Origin: Acrocarpospora corrugata
GTDB taxonomy: Bacteria; Actinomycetota; Actinomycetes; Streptosporangiales; Streptosporangiaceae
DNA: 64,000 nucleotides
Direction: 5' to 3'
Assembly (NCBI RefSeq): GCF_009687845.1
Contig: NZ_BLAD01000048.1
Location: forward strand, 58,823 to 122,822
The position numbers and the translations under genes are program-made. Position 1 is the stretch's first letter; each line of letters starts with the position of its first letter. The notes beneath the pieces were generated by a model. It was not told the DNA's origin and did not search any database. It saw only the letters and a list, made by a program, of their open reading frames with translations. Of the stretch, positions 16,861 through 25,382 are shown piece by piece.

Positions 16861-17187
16861 ATCCACTACCCGACGCCGGTGTGTATGGACCCGAAGAGCG
16901 GCACGGCGGTCTGTGATCACACCGTCGACCGGGCTGTGGCGCTGCCGAAAGGACTCGGCTGGGTGGAATGTGTACCTACCGGCGTCCTGCGGCCTTGCCT
17001 CCCACCGGCTGTCCGGTGTCCCTGGACGGGTCGCCCGTGTCATGATCGCGTATGGGAGAAGCTGGACGTACCCACCATGCTCTGACCTTCTCTGTCCGTA
17101 ACGTTCGATCTCGAGATGACTGATCCACGTCACCGAACGTACGTGCTAATTCACAAAATGTCGGCCCCGCTTGCCATCATCGTGGGC

Positions 17188-19989
17188 ATGGACTACACGG
17201 ATGCGCAGCGGAGCGCGATCGCCACTGTCGATGACCCGCTTTTGATCGTCGCCTGCGCGGGATCGGGCAAGACCCAGGTCATCTCCCAGCGGATCACGGA
17301 GATCCTTCGGAAGCCCGGCGTGCATCCACGCAACATCGTCGCGTTCACCTTTACCAACAAGGCGGCGGCCGAGCTCCAGGAGCGGGCCAACACGCTCGTG
17401 GCGAAGGAGATCGGCGAGTTGCCCGGCCTCGCCGAGATGTTCATCGGCACCATGCACGGCTATGCCCTCGACACGCTCCAGCAGCATGTTCCGGAGACCT
17501 TCAAGTTCAGTGTCCTGGATGAGGTCCAGACCCGGCTCTTCATCGATCGCAACAGCAGCAAGAGCGGGCTGACCAGGACGTACGCACGGGTCCAGGGCAG
17601 TCCTAAGGCGTTGCAACGCTACAAGGACTCCCGGCTCTACATGCAGGTCATGAACATTCTCCGCGAGGACGACGTCGACAAGGACCTGCTGCCCGAGGAT
17701 CTCATCGAGAATCTGGCTGACTATCGCAGGCTGCTCTTCGGCCACAACTACTTCGACTTCACCGACCAGCTCAAGACCATCGTCGACCTGCTTGACGAGG
17801 ACCCGGCCGACCCCATCGCGGGCAAACTGGTCCGGCACGTCAGAGACAACATCCGCTATCTCGTGGTCGATGAGTACCAGGACATCAACCCGATCCAGGA
17901 GAAACTGATCCGTGGCCTGACCCGCTGGGGTGCGAACCTGTGCGTAGTGGGCGACGACGACCAAACCATCTACCAGTGGCGAGGCAGCGCGGTATCCGGG
18001 ATCCTCGGCTTCGCCGACCGCTACAACGGCGTCCAGACCGTCACCTTGGACGAGAACTTCCGCTCCAGCGTCGGCGTCGTATCTCTCGGCCAGTCCATCG
18101 CCGAGCTGAACGCCGGCCAACGGCTACCGAAGAAGATGGTCGCGGCTGGCCACCAGAAGTACGACCGGGGTGACCTATTGGCCCTGTCTTTTGAGGACGC
18201 CGCAGCCGAGGCGCGTTGGATCTGCGATCGCATCACGCATATGCGGGGCGTCCCGTTTCACGACGCCCCCGACCGCGATCCTCGGGGTTTGTCCTGGTCG
18301 GACTTCGCCGTGCTGTTCCGCAGCGTGAGCAATGACGCCGGACCGCTGGTCGAGGAGTTCAAGCGGCGTGACGTGCCGTATGTGATCAAAGGCCTGACCC
18401 GGCTGTTCGAGGCACCCGAAGTGCAGGCGTGCGTAAAGCTCTACGAGTACCTCATCGGCCAGTCGGCCGAGCGAAACCCGCAGCCGGTGACCGCGCAGGA
18501 CGTGCGAGACGCATGGCTGAGCGCGGGGCTTGGGCTGACCGACGCGGACCTGGATGCCGGAATGAAGGTTCTCGACCGGGCTAGGACACTTGACCGCAGG
18601 CGGTACCGGCGGATCACGTTCACCTTGCAGCAGATCTACGTGGACTTCTTAACCGAGGTCAGAGTGCGAGAGGAGAGGGTTCCGGGTGACCGCACTCGGG
18701 GCGAACTCGCTTTCTACAACCTCGGCAAGTTCAGCAAGGTCATCACAGCGTTCGAACAGATCAACTACAAGAGCAACTTCCGCGATCTGTATGAGCGGTT
18801 CCTGAAGTTCCTGACATACCAGGCTCCCGACTACTACGCAGAAAGCGACGCCGACGTCGGCTACGCGACCCCCGACGCGGTGATCATCTCGACCGTACAT
18901 CAGGCCAAGGGCATGCAGTGGCCCGCCGTATTCGTGCCCGCCATGCGCAGGAACCGTTTCCCCGCGAGCCGACAGGGCGGCCTCAACGCCTTCCATGTAA
19001 TTCCGGAGGAAGCGGTCAGCGACTCGGACCGGTACCGGGGGACCGAGGCCGACGAAAGACGGCTCTTCTATGTCGCGGTCACCCGTGCCCAGAAGTACCT
19101 GGCCGTGACCTTCTCCCCCGGAGAGAAGGCGAGATCTCGCAGGTCGTCGGACTTCTTTTCTTTCGTCACGCGTAACCCGTACGTGCTGACCGCAGAGGCA
19201 TCGCTGCCCGAAGAGCGCCTGGAACCGCGGGCCCGGCATGAGATACCCGAAGTCACGATGTCCTTCAGCGAGCTGAAGTATCTCTTCGAGTGCCCCTACC
19301 AGTTCAAGCTGCGTTTCCTGTACGGCTTCGACCATCCGATCCACGAAGAGCTCGGGTACGGCAAGTCGCTCCACGACGCGCTGGCTGAGATCCACAAAAG
19401 GGCCATCGATCGCGACCTGGTAGATCTGTCCGATGTTGACGAACTGGTCGACCGGCACCTCAACGTTCCGTTCGCGGGGGACGAGCTGACCCGCCAGCTC
19501 CGTAACTCCGCACGCGCGGCGATACACCGCTATCTGCGGGAGAACGGAGCCGGGCTGCTCAACACTCTCCACTCGGAACAGCCGATCCGGGTCCATGTCG
19601 CCGCCGGCGTCACGGTGGACGGCCGGATCGACTTGATCAAGCGCCTTGACACGAACGAGACGTCGATCGTCGATTTCAAGTCCACACAGCGCGCTCAGAC
19701 CGAGGACATCAACCGCGACCAACTGCACGTATACGCAGCCGGGTATCGGGAGCTGACCGGCTCCAATGCGGACCTCGTCGAAGTGCTCAACCTGGACGAC
19801 AGTGCCGCCAGCCAGCGCGAGGTCGTCAACGAGGAGTTGCTGCTTGGCATCCGCGGCAAGATCCAAAATGCTGGGGACGCGCTCCGGGAGAACCGGCTTC
19901 CCAGAAAGTCATCGTGGTGCGACACCTGCGAGAGATGCGACCTGGTTGGCCTGTGCCGCGACAACTCGGGCGCGACGGTGACGCCATGA
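17188..19989 (+). CDS. UvrD/PcrA-like helicase fused to Fe-S PD-(D/E)XK nuclease
   Basis: A 933-aa SF1A helicase-nuclease. Walker A ACAGSGKT is at residues 22-29, Walker B VVDEYQDINPIQ near 230, motif III GDDDQTIYQWRGS, and motif V/VI region TVHQAKGMQWP near 570. The C-terminal RecB/Cas4-like nuclease has D in VDGRID (about 812) and DFK in IVDFKST (about 828-830). Fe-S ligands are one Cys in FECPYQF (about 701) and CERCDLVGLC near the C-terminus, giving C plus C-x2-C-x5-C. Start chosen at ATG 17188 because homologues begin just before the Q-motif; an upstream in-frame ATG at 17116 is possible. Likely an accessory defence nuclease of the island. Confidence 0.9.
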   Translation: MDYTDAQRSAIATVDDPLLIVACAGSGKTQVISQRITEILRKPGVHPRNIVAFTFTNKAAAELQERANTLVAKEIGELPGLAEMFIGTMHGYALDTLQQHVPETFKFSVLDEVQTRLFIDRNSSKSGLTRTYARVQGSPKALQRYKDSRLYMQVMNILREDDVDKDLLPEDLIENLADYRRLLFGHNYFDFTDQLKTIVDLLDEDPADPIAGKLVRHVRDNIRYLVVDEYQDINPIQEKLIRGLTRWGANLCVVGDDDQTIYQWRGSAVSGILGFADRYNGVQTVTLDENFRSSVGVVSLGQSIAELNAGQRLPKKMVAAGHQKYDRGDLLALSFEDAAAEARWICDRITHMRGVPFHDAPDRDPRGLSWSDFAVLFRSVSNDAGPLVEEFKRRDVPYVIKGLTRLFEAPEVQACVKLYEYLIGQSAERNPQPVTAQDVRDAWLSAGLGLTDADLDAGMKVLDRARTLDRRRYRRITFTLQQIYVDFLTEVRVREERVPGDRTRGELAFYNLGKFSKVITAFEQINYKSNFRDLYERFLKFLTYQAPDYYAESDADVGYATPDAVIISTVHQAKGMQWPAVFVPAMRRNRFPASRQGGLNAFHVIPEEAVSDSDRYRGTEADERRLFYVAVTRAQKYLAVTFSPGEKARSRRSSDFFSFVTRNPYVLTAEASLPEERLEPRARHEIPEVTMSFSELKYLFECPYQFKLRFLYGFDHPIHEELGYGKSLHDALAEIHKRAIDRDLVDLSDVDELVDRHLNVPFAGDELTRQLRNSARAAIHRYLRENGAGLLNTLHSEQPIRVHVAAGVTVDGRIDLIKRLDTNETSIVDFKSTQRAQTEDINRDQLHVYAAGYRELTGSNADLVEVLNLDDSAASQREVVNEELLLGIRGKIQNAGDALRENRLPRKSSWCDTCERCDLVGLCRDNSGATVTP

Positions 19990-19991
19990 GG

Positions 19992-20021
19992 CGGCTCCCG
20001 CGTGAGGCCACGCGGGAGCCG
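19992..20021. terminator. Bidirectional terminator hairpin
   Basis: CGGCTCCCGCGT and ACGCGGGAGCCG form a perfect 12-bp stem with a 6-nt loop, 3 bp after the helicase stop and before the converging tmsB stop. It also marks the right edge of the defence island. Confidence 0.85.
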
Positions 20022-20037
20022 TACCGAAACAGGTAGA

Positions 20038-21297
20038 TCAGGGCCAGTCGAGCGAGGGACGGAGGGGCACGTGCGCCGCGCCCGCTTCGTCCAGGCGCAC
20101 GCCCAGCACCTGGTGGAGCTGGATCTTGTTGCGTTCGAAGCCGACCACGCAGCCGGCCATGTACAGGCGCCAGACCCGGGCGGTGCCCTGGCCGACCTCG
20201 CGGACGGCTTCGTCCCAGTGGTCGTCGAGGTTGGCGCACCAGTGCTGGAGGGTCTGCGCGTAGTGCTCGCGCAGGTTCTCCTCGTGACGGATCTCGAAGC
20301 CGGTGTCCTCCATCTCGCGGATGAGGGTGCCGACCGATTCGAGCTCGCCGTCTGGGAAGACGTAGCGGTTGATGAAACCGCCCTTGTTGATGGTCCGCTC
20401 CTTGCCGGTGGGGCGGGTGATGCAGTGGTTCAGCAGGCGCCCGCCGGGCTTGAGCTTGTCGTAGAGGAAACTGAAGTAGGAGGCCAGCTGGTCCCGGCCG
20501 ATGTGCTCGGTGAGGCCGATGGAACTGATCACGTCGAAGTCAGACTCGGCGACGTCACGGTAGTCCAGGTAGCGCACCTCGGCCAGGTCGCCGAGGCCCT
20601 CCTCCGCGATGGCCTTCTGGGCCCATTCCGCCTGCTGGCGGCTGAGGGTGACGCCCAGGGCCTTCACGCCGTACTCACGGGCGGCGTGCCGGACCATGCT
20701 GCCCCAGCCGCAGCCGACGTCCAGCAGGCGCATGCCGGGCTTGAGGTCGAGCTTCTTGGCGACCAGGTCGAACTTGGTGTGCTGGGCCTCTTCGAGGGTG
20801 GCGTCGGGGGTGGGGTAGGTCGCGCAGGTGTAGGCCATCGACGGGCCGAGCACCCACTCGTAGAAGCGGTTGGATACGTCGTAGTGGTGGTGGATCGCCT
20901 CGGCGTCGCGCTGCTTGGCGTGCCGGCTGCCGAGCCGGGCCATCGCCGAGCGGCGGACCTCCTGGGCTGGGAGCGGAACCCGGGTCAGCAGCGGCTTCAC
21001 GCCGAGCGACCGGACGGCGGCCAGCTTCTCGGCGAGCGGGATGTCGTTGATCGTCAGTGACCACATCCGGTCGAGCAGCTCGTACATGTCGCCGTGCACG
21101 TCCAGATGGCCGGAGATATAGGCTCGGGCCATCCCGAGTTCGCCCGGCGCCTGGGCCAGATAGGCCACCGCCATCGGTGATTTCACCTCAAGGCGGATGT
21201 CAGCCCCGGATGGACCGGCCTTACTGCCGTCGTAAGCGACGAACTCGATGCCGGCCCCAGATCCGACAACCCGTTCAAAGATCTCGGCGAGATTCAT
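20038..21297 (-). CDS. tmsB: SAM-dependent fatty-acyl methyltransferase (TmsB/CFA synthase-like)
   Basis: A 419-aa cyclopropane-fatty-acid synthase homologue with the SAM motif LLDVGCGWGSM and the family segment LTEHIG. It follows the FAD reductase gene by 6 bp on the same strand, with GGAAGG overlapping that gene's end. In actinobacteria this gene pair (TmsB/TmsA, also BfaB/BfaA) adds a methyl group to C10 of oleoyl phospholipid to give 10-methylene stearate, which is then reduced. Acts at the membrane surface. The pairing supports 10-methylation rather than ring formation; a plain CFA synthase is the alternative. Confidence 0.87.
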   Translation of the reverse strand: MNLAEIFERVVGSGAGIEFVAYDGSKAGPSGADIRLEVKSPMAVAYLAQAPGELGMARAYISGHLDVHGDMYELLDRMWSLTINDIPLAEKLAAVRSLGVKPLLTRVPLPAQEVRRSAMARLGSRHAKQRDAEAIHHHYDVSNRFYEWVLGPSMAYTCATYPTPDATLEEAQHTKFDLVAKKLDLKPGMRLLDVGCGWGSMVRHAAREYGVKALGVTLSRQQAEWAQKAIAEEGLGDLAEVRYLDYRDVAESDFDVISSIGLTEHIGRDQLASYFSFLYDKLKPGGRLLNHCITRPTGKERTINKGGFINRYVFPDGELESVGTLIREMEDTGFEIRHEENLREHYAQTLQHWCANLDDHWDEAVREVGQGTARVWRLYMAGCVVGFERNKIQLHQVLGVRLDEAGAAHVPLRPSLDWP

Positions 21298-21303
21298 GCG
21301 TCA

Positions 21304-22674
21304 TCACCTTCCCCGTACACATTTCTCATACAGGTCGAGCAGACGTCCACCGGGGTCGTAAGCGCGCTTGACCGGCCAGTAGGCGTCTCCGTTGTAGAAG
21401 TGCCAGAACTCCTCTCGAGCATAGAAGGACGTGGAATAGAGGGACTTGTGGCCCTCCAGTTCGTGCACGGCGCCTTCGATCAGCCGGTTGTAGTAGCCGT
21501 CCTGCCGCCCGCGCGGCAGCGCCACCATGCCCCAGAAACCGAAGTTGACGTACAGCCGCCCTGCTTCCAGCGGGTAGAGGCTCCACTCTCTGGAGGCCTT
21601 CAGCGGGCACATCCAGAGCGGCGTCATGCCTACTTGGCCGTGGAAGAACTCCAGGAACTCGGCGCCCCGCTCGACCGGGACCTCCACGTCCTGGATGACC
21701 GATTCGTGCATCGGGTTGTCGCGCCAGCGGTCGATTCTGGCGGTGATGCCGTACCGCTGGTCGAGGCCGACCAGTTTCCGGTAGACGTCGGAGCGCAGCC
21801 AGCGGCGCGGGGTGATGGACCGCACCAGGGGCTGCTGCACGCCGAAGGCGCGCGAGCACCAGAACCAGTCGGTGTCCCAGCGCCACAGGTAGTCACGGAT
21901 GGTGAGCCAGTCGCGGGTCCGGTTCCGCATCGACTGGTAGTAGATCCGCATGCCGGTGTAGTCCGACGCGTACGGCGCGCGCTCGGCGAACCGGCCCAGC
22001 GTGATGTACATCTCGTCAGGCCCGAAGAAGGTGCCGTCGATGAAGTCGATCGGCTCGCCGTCGTGCTGCCGGGTGTCGCAGATCTCCTGCATGGCCAGCA
22101 TGCACTTGTCGGCGTCGGTGAACCGGACGTGGGTGAGCCGCACATACGGCTGGACGGGGGCCAGCTTGATCTTGATGCGGAGCGCGTAGCCGAGCGTGCC
22201 GTAGGAGTTGGGGAAGGCGTGGAACAGGTCGCTGAACTCGTTGTCGGCGCGGGCGACCACGATCCGGCCGTCGCCGGTGAGGATTTCCAGCTCCTCCACC
22301 GACTCGTGCGGCAGGCCATCCTTGAAGGAGGTCGACTCGATGCCGAGCCCGGTCACCGCGCCGCCCAGCGTGATCGTCTTCAGCTGCGGCACGACGAACG
22401 GCATCAGCCCGAACGGCAGCGTCGCGTCCACCAGGTTCTCGTACGTCGTCATGCCCTGGACCTCGGCGGTGCGGGTCTCGGGGTCGACGTGGATGACCTT
22501 GTCCAGGTCACGCGCGGAGAGCTTGGCGACCTTGGCGGGCTCGCGGAACCTGAACAGGTTCGTGGTGGCCTTGGCCAGCCGCGGGGACGCGTCGTCGGGG
22601 ATCGCGGCGTAGGAGTCGCGGATCTGCTCCACCGCTCTCCGATGGGTGGTCATACTGGTCGTGCGCTCGGGCAT
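21304..22674 (-). CDS. tmsA: FAD-binding 10-methylene-acyl reductase (TmsA-like)
   Basis: A 456-aa protein with an N-terminal FAD-binding type 4 fold (PQLKTITLGGAVTGLGIES, GTLGYALRIKIKL), like Delta24-sterol reductases and TmsA/BfaA. Together with the downstream methyltransferase it should complete synthesis of 10-methyl stearate (tuberculostearate) by reducing the methylene group. The ATG at 22674 has GGGGTGG at good spacing; an internal ATG at 22653 is less likely. First gene of the operon, with a -10 box and palindrome just upstream. A separate TmsC homologue is not present next to it. Confidence 0.85.
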   Translation of the reverse strand: MPERTTSMTTHRRAVEQIRDSYAAIPDDASPRLAKATTNLFRFREPAKVAKLSARDLDKVIHVDPETRTAEVQGMTTYENLVDATLPFGLMPFVVPQLKTITLGGAVTGLGIESTSFKDGLPHESVEELEILTGDGRIVVARADNEFSDLFHAFPNSYGTLGYALRIKIKLAPVQPYVRLTHVRFTDADKCMLAMQEICDTRQHDGEPIDFIDGTFFGPDEMYITLGRFAERAPYASDYTGMRIYYQSMRNRTRDWLTIRDYLWRWDTDWFWCSRAFGVQQPLVRSITPRRWLRSDVYRKLVGLDQRYGITARIDRWRDNPMHESVIQDVEVPVERGAEFLEFFHGQVGMTPLWMCPLKASREWSLYPLEAGRLYVNFGFWGMVALPRGRQDGYYNRLIEGAVHELEGHKSLYSTSFYAREEFWHFYNGDAYWPVKRAYDPGGRLLDLYEKCVRGR

Positions 22675-22689
22675 GACACCACCCCCAGG

Positions 22690-22708
22690 ATTGTAGAGAT
22701 CGTCTCTA
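22690..22708 (-). promoter_or_regulatory. tmsAB promoter with overlapping operator palindrome
   Basis: On the minus strand TACAAT (22695-22690) is a good -10 box 15 nt before the tmsA ATG. Overlapping it, TAGAGA-TCG-TCTCTA (22694-22708) is a perfect 6-bp-arm palindrome with a 3-bp centre. A repressor bound there would block the promoter. The regulator is unknown. Confidence 0.55.
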
Positions 22709-22826
22709 GAGGAACGCTATCCCCCGAAATCACCGCAGACCAGACTCGACACGTTAAACCCGAGAAAACTGCCGGTTCAATGGGCATGCGTTGATGGTTG
22801 TTCCCCACTCCCACGTGCGAGAATCC

Positions 22827-23807
22827 TCAATTCCTGCGGCGGATAACCGGATCTGCGCCGTTGACCACATCGGCCACCGGGCGGCCGTCCAGGGCCGCGT
22901 TGACATTGTCCAGCACGGCTTGGATCACTCGCACAGCGGCCTGCCCGGTGACTCCGGCGACATGCGGGGAGAGCAGGATCCGGTCGTCGGCTCGGAGTGG
23001 GTCGTCGAGCGGGAGCGGCTCGGTGGCGTAGACGTCGAGCGCGGCCCCGGCCAGGTGCCCAGAGGCGAGCGCGGCCAGCAGCGCCCGCTCGTCCACGATG
23101 CCGCCTCTGGAGGCGTTGACCAGGAACGCGCCCGGCGGCATCCGGGCCAGCCGGTCGGCGTCCAGCAGGCCGCGGGTCTCGTCGGTGAGCGGGAGCACGA
23201 GCACCAGCACTTCGCTGGTCGCGATCAGCTCGTTCAGGTCGCGGTAGACGCCGTGGGCGCCGGGCTTGGGGGTGCGGGACCAGTAGGAGACCTGGCTGCC
23301 CAGGCCGCTGAACAGGCGGGCGCAGATCGCGCCGATCGCCCCGTAGCCGACCACGCCGACCCGGCAGGCCGACAGTTCGCCCGGCCGCAGGGCCAGCTGC
23401 GGCCAGTCCCCGGCGCGGACCGCCGCGTCGCCCTGGACCAGCCGGCGGACCAGCGCGAACGCGGCGGCCACACACCATTCGGCGGCGGCGAGCGTGTTGG
23501 CCGCCGCGGTGTTGGCGAGCGGGATCCCGGCGGCGGCCAGCGCGTCCAGGTCGTGGCCGTTCACGCCGACGCCGGGCTGCTGGGCGAAGGCGAGCTTCGG
23601 CGCGTGCCGGACGGCCTCCGCGTCCAGGACGAGCGCCGAACTCCAGTCGCCGACCACGATCTCGGCGTCCGGGAGCGCGTCCAGCAGCGCGGCCCGGTCC
23701 CGCCGGGCGGGGACGGCGAGTTCCACCCGCTCGTCCAGGCCGCCGAGCAGACTGCGGACGGCGGCTTCGGGCAGCGGCGGAAGGGCGAGCACCTGCCAGG
23801 GCTTCAT
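22827..23807 (-). CDS. D-2-hydroxyacid dehydrogenase
   Basis: A 326-aa NAD(P)-dependent oxidoreductase of the 2-hydroxyacid dehydrogenase family. The nucleotide-binding motif is GVVGYGAIG. The catalytic residues are visible: Arg in NASRGGIVD, Glu in DVYATEP and His in LSPHVAGVTG. It interconverts a 2-keto acid and a D-2-hydroxyacid; the substrate cannot be fixed. The start ATG overlaps the stop of the upstream kinase gene (ATGA), so translation is probably coupled, an unusual pairing of a receptor kinase with a metabolic enzyme. Confidence 0.9.
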   Translation of the reverse strand: MKPWQVLALPPLPEAAVRSLLGGLDERVELAVPARRDRAALLDALPDAEIVVGDWSSALVLDAEAVRHAPKLAFAQQPGVGVNGHDLDALAAAGIPLANTAAANTLAAAEWCVAAAFALVRRLVQGDAAVRAGDWPQLALRPGELSACRVGVVGYGAIGAICARLFSGLGSQVSYWSRTPKPGAHGVYRDLNELIATSEVLVLVLPLTDETRGLLDADRLARMPPGAFLVNASRGGIVDERALLAALASGHLAGAALDVYATEPLPLDDPLRADDRILLSPHVAGVTGQAAVRVIQAVLDNVNAALDGRPVADVVNGADPVIRRRN

Positions 23808-25261
23808 GACGCCACCCTAGGACGGAAGCTGTCCATGACCTTCGTCATGGGGGTGCTCTGCGCGGCCCAGCGGGACGCCTCGGCCGTCCAGGTCAGGATG
23901 TACGCCTTGCCGCCCACCGTGAGGAGGCGGGTGAGCTCCCGGTATTCGACGCCGGAGGTGAGCCAGGGGCGGCTGCCGGTGTCGGCGGCGGTGAAGATGG
24001 CTTCCCATTCGATGGCGTTGCCGTACGACCAGGAGATCCGGTCCAGGCGGAGGCGGCGGTAGCCGGGGGCGGCGCGGGTGGCCTCGATCTCGGCGACCAT
24101 CTCGCGCTGGCCGGTGTGCGGGACGGCCTCCTCCACGCCGAGATGGCTGCCGCCGTCGCGGCTGAGCCATTCGGTGAACGCCTCGGCGCGGGAGCCGGTC
24201 CAGGTGCGCGGGTAGCCGATCGTCCAGCCGGCCGGGGAGACGTAGCGCTTGAAGGCGGAGACGCGGACGGGCGACGGGGTGGGGGTCGGGGACGGGCTCG
24301 GCGACGGCGTCGCCGAAGGGATCGGCGGCGGTGCGTTGAGGGACATCATTGACCAAGCGGCCGTGCCGCTCAGCGCGACCGCCGCGATGGCCGCTACCGC
24401 GATCAGCCAGGTACGGCCCCGCCGTCTCGATGTCCGCTCGCGCGACTGCACGCCCTCCACCTGAGCGAGCATTCGCTCCGCGGCGGCAGCGGTGGCTCTT
24501 TCCGCGGGATCCCGCTTGAGCAGCGCGGTCAGGACCGGGTGCAGGGCGGGGTGGATGCGCCCGAAGTCAGGCTCCTCGGTGAGCACAGCCGCCAGCGTGG
24601 CCATCGTGCTGCCCCGGTCGAAAGGCGACTTGCCCAGCAGGGCCGCATACAGAGTGGCCCCAAGCGACCACAGATCGGACGGCGGCCCGAACCCGCCCTG
24701 CTCGGCCCGCTCCGGCGCGATGAACGGCGGCGACCCGGTCAGCGACCCCGCGTCGGGCAGCGACGTCTCACTGGAGGTAGTGGCGATCCCGAAGTCGGTG
24801 AGCACCGCCCGCCCGTCCGAAGTCACCAGGATGTTGGCCGGTTTCACGTCCCGGTGCAGGATCCCGGCCGTGTGCGCGGCGTCCAGCGCGGACAGGATCT
24901 GCCGCCCGATCGAGGCGACCTCGCGCACCGGCAGCGAGCCCCGCTCGCGGACCAGCTGGTCCAGCGAGGGCGCGTTGACCAGCTCCATCACGATCCAGGG
25001 GCGGCCGTCCTCCTCCGCCACGTCGTAGATCGACACGATGCTGCGGTGGCTGAGCCGCGCGGCGGTCCGCGCCTCCCGCCCGGTCCGGAGCAGCTGGCGT
25101 TCCAGCTCGTCCGGCGGCAGGTTGCGCGGCAGCAGGACCTCCTTGACCGCGACCGGCCGGTCCAGCAGCGTGTCGTGCCCCTCCCACACCACGCCCATCG
25201 CGCCCTGCCCGAGCTTGCGCTTGAGCTGGTAGCGCCGGGCGACCAGCCGCTCCCCCTCCAT
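23804..25261 (-). CDS. Transmembrane Ser/Thr protein kinase (Hanks type)
   Basis: A 485-aa receptor-type kinase. The kinase domain (about 11-265) has glycine loop LGQGAMGVV, ATP-binding lysine K40 (VAVKEV), HRD at 136-138 (LHRDVKPANIL), DFG at 156-158 and APE-like APERA. One membrane helix follows at about 275-297, then a Pro/Ser/Thr-rich stretch, then an extracellular domain of about 160 residues that starts near YVSPAGWTIGYPRTW. That outer domain is unassigned and is not PASTA. ATG at 25261 chosen because residues before it in frame have no coding character. Divergent from the CoA-transferase gene and coupled to the dehydrogenase. Confidence 0.92.
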   Translation of the reverse strand: MEGERLVARRYQLKRKLGQGAMGVVWEGHDTLLDRPVAVKEVLLPRNLPPDELERQLLRTGREARTAARLSHRSIVSIYDVAEEDGRPWIVMELVNAPSLDQLVRERGSLPVREVASIGRQILSALDAAHTAGILHRDVKPANILVTSDGRAVLTDFGIATTSSETSLPDAGSLTGSPPFIAPERAEQGGFGPPSDLWSLGATLYAALLGKSPFDRGSTMATLAAVLTEEPDFGRIHPALHPVLTALLKRDPAERATAAAAERMLAQVEGVQSRERTSRRRGRTWLIAVAAIAAVALSGTAAWSMMSLNAPPPIPSATPSPSPSPTPTPSPVRVSAFKRYVSPAGWTIGYPRTWTGSRAEAFTEWLSRDGGSHLGVEEAVPHTGQREMVAEIEATRAAPGYRRLRLDRISWSYGNAIEWEAIFTAADTGSRPWLTSGVEYRELTRLLTVGGKAYILTWTAEASRWAAQSTPMTKVMDSFRPRVAS

Positions 25262-25382
25262 CGTGCCCCCTCGCCCGCACCTAAGAAGGCGGTAATTCTC
25301 CCATACCGCCCACCCCCGGGCGGTGCCGCGCGAGCCGGTTCCGAATATTGTTCTAGGTACTGCCGTGAGCGAGGGAGCCGAG

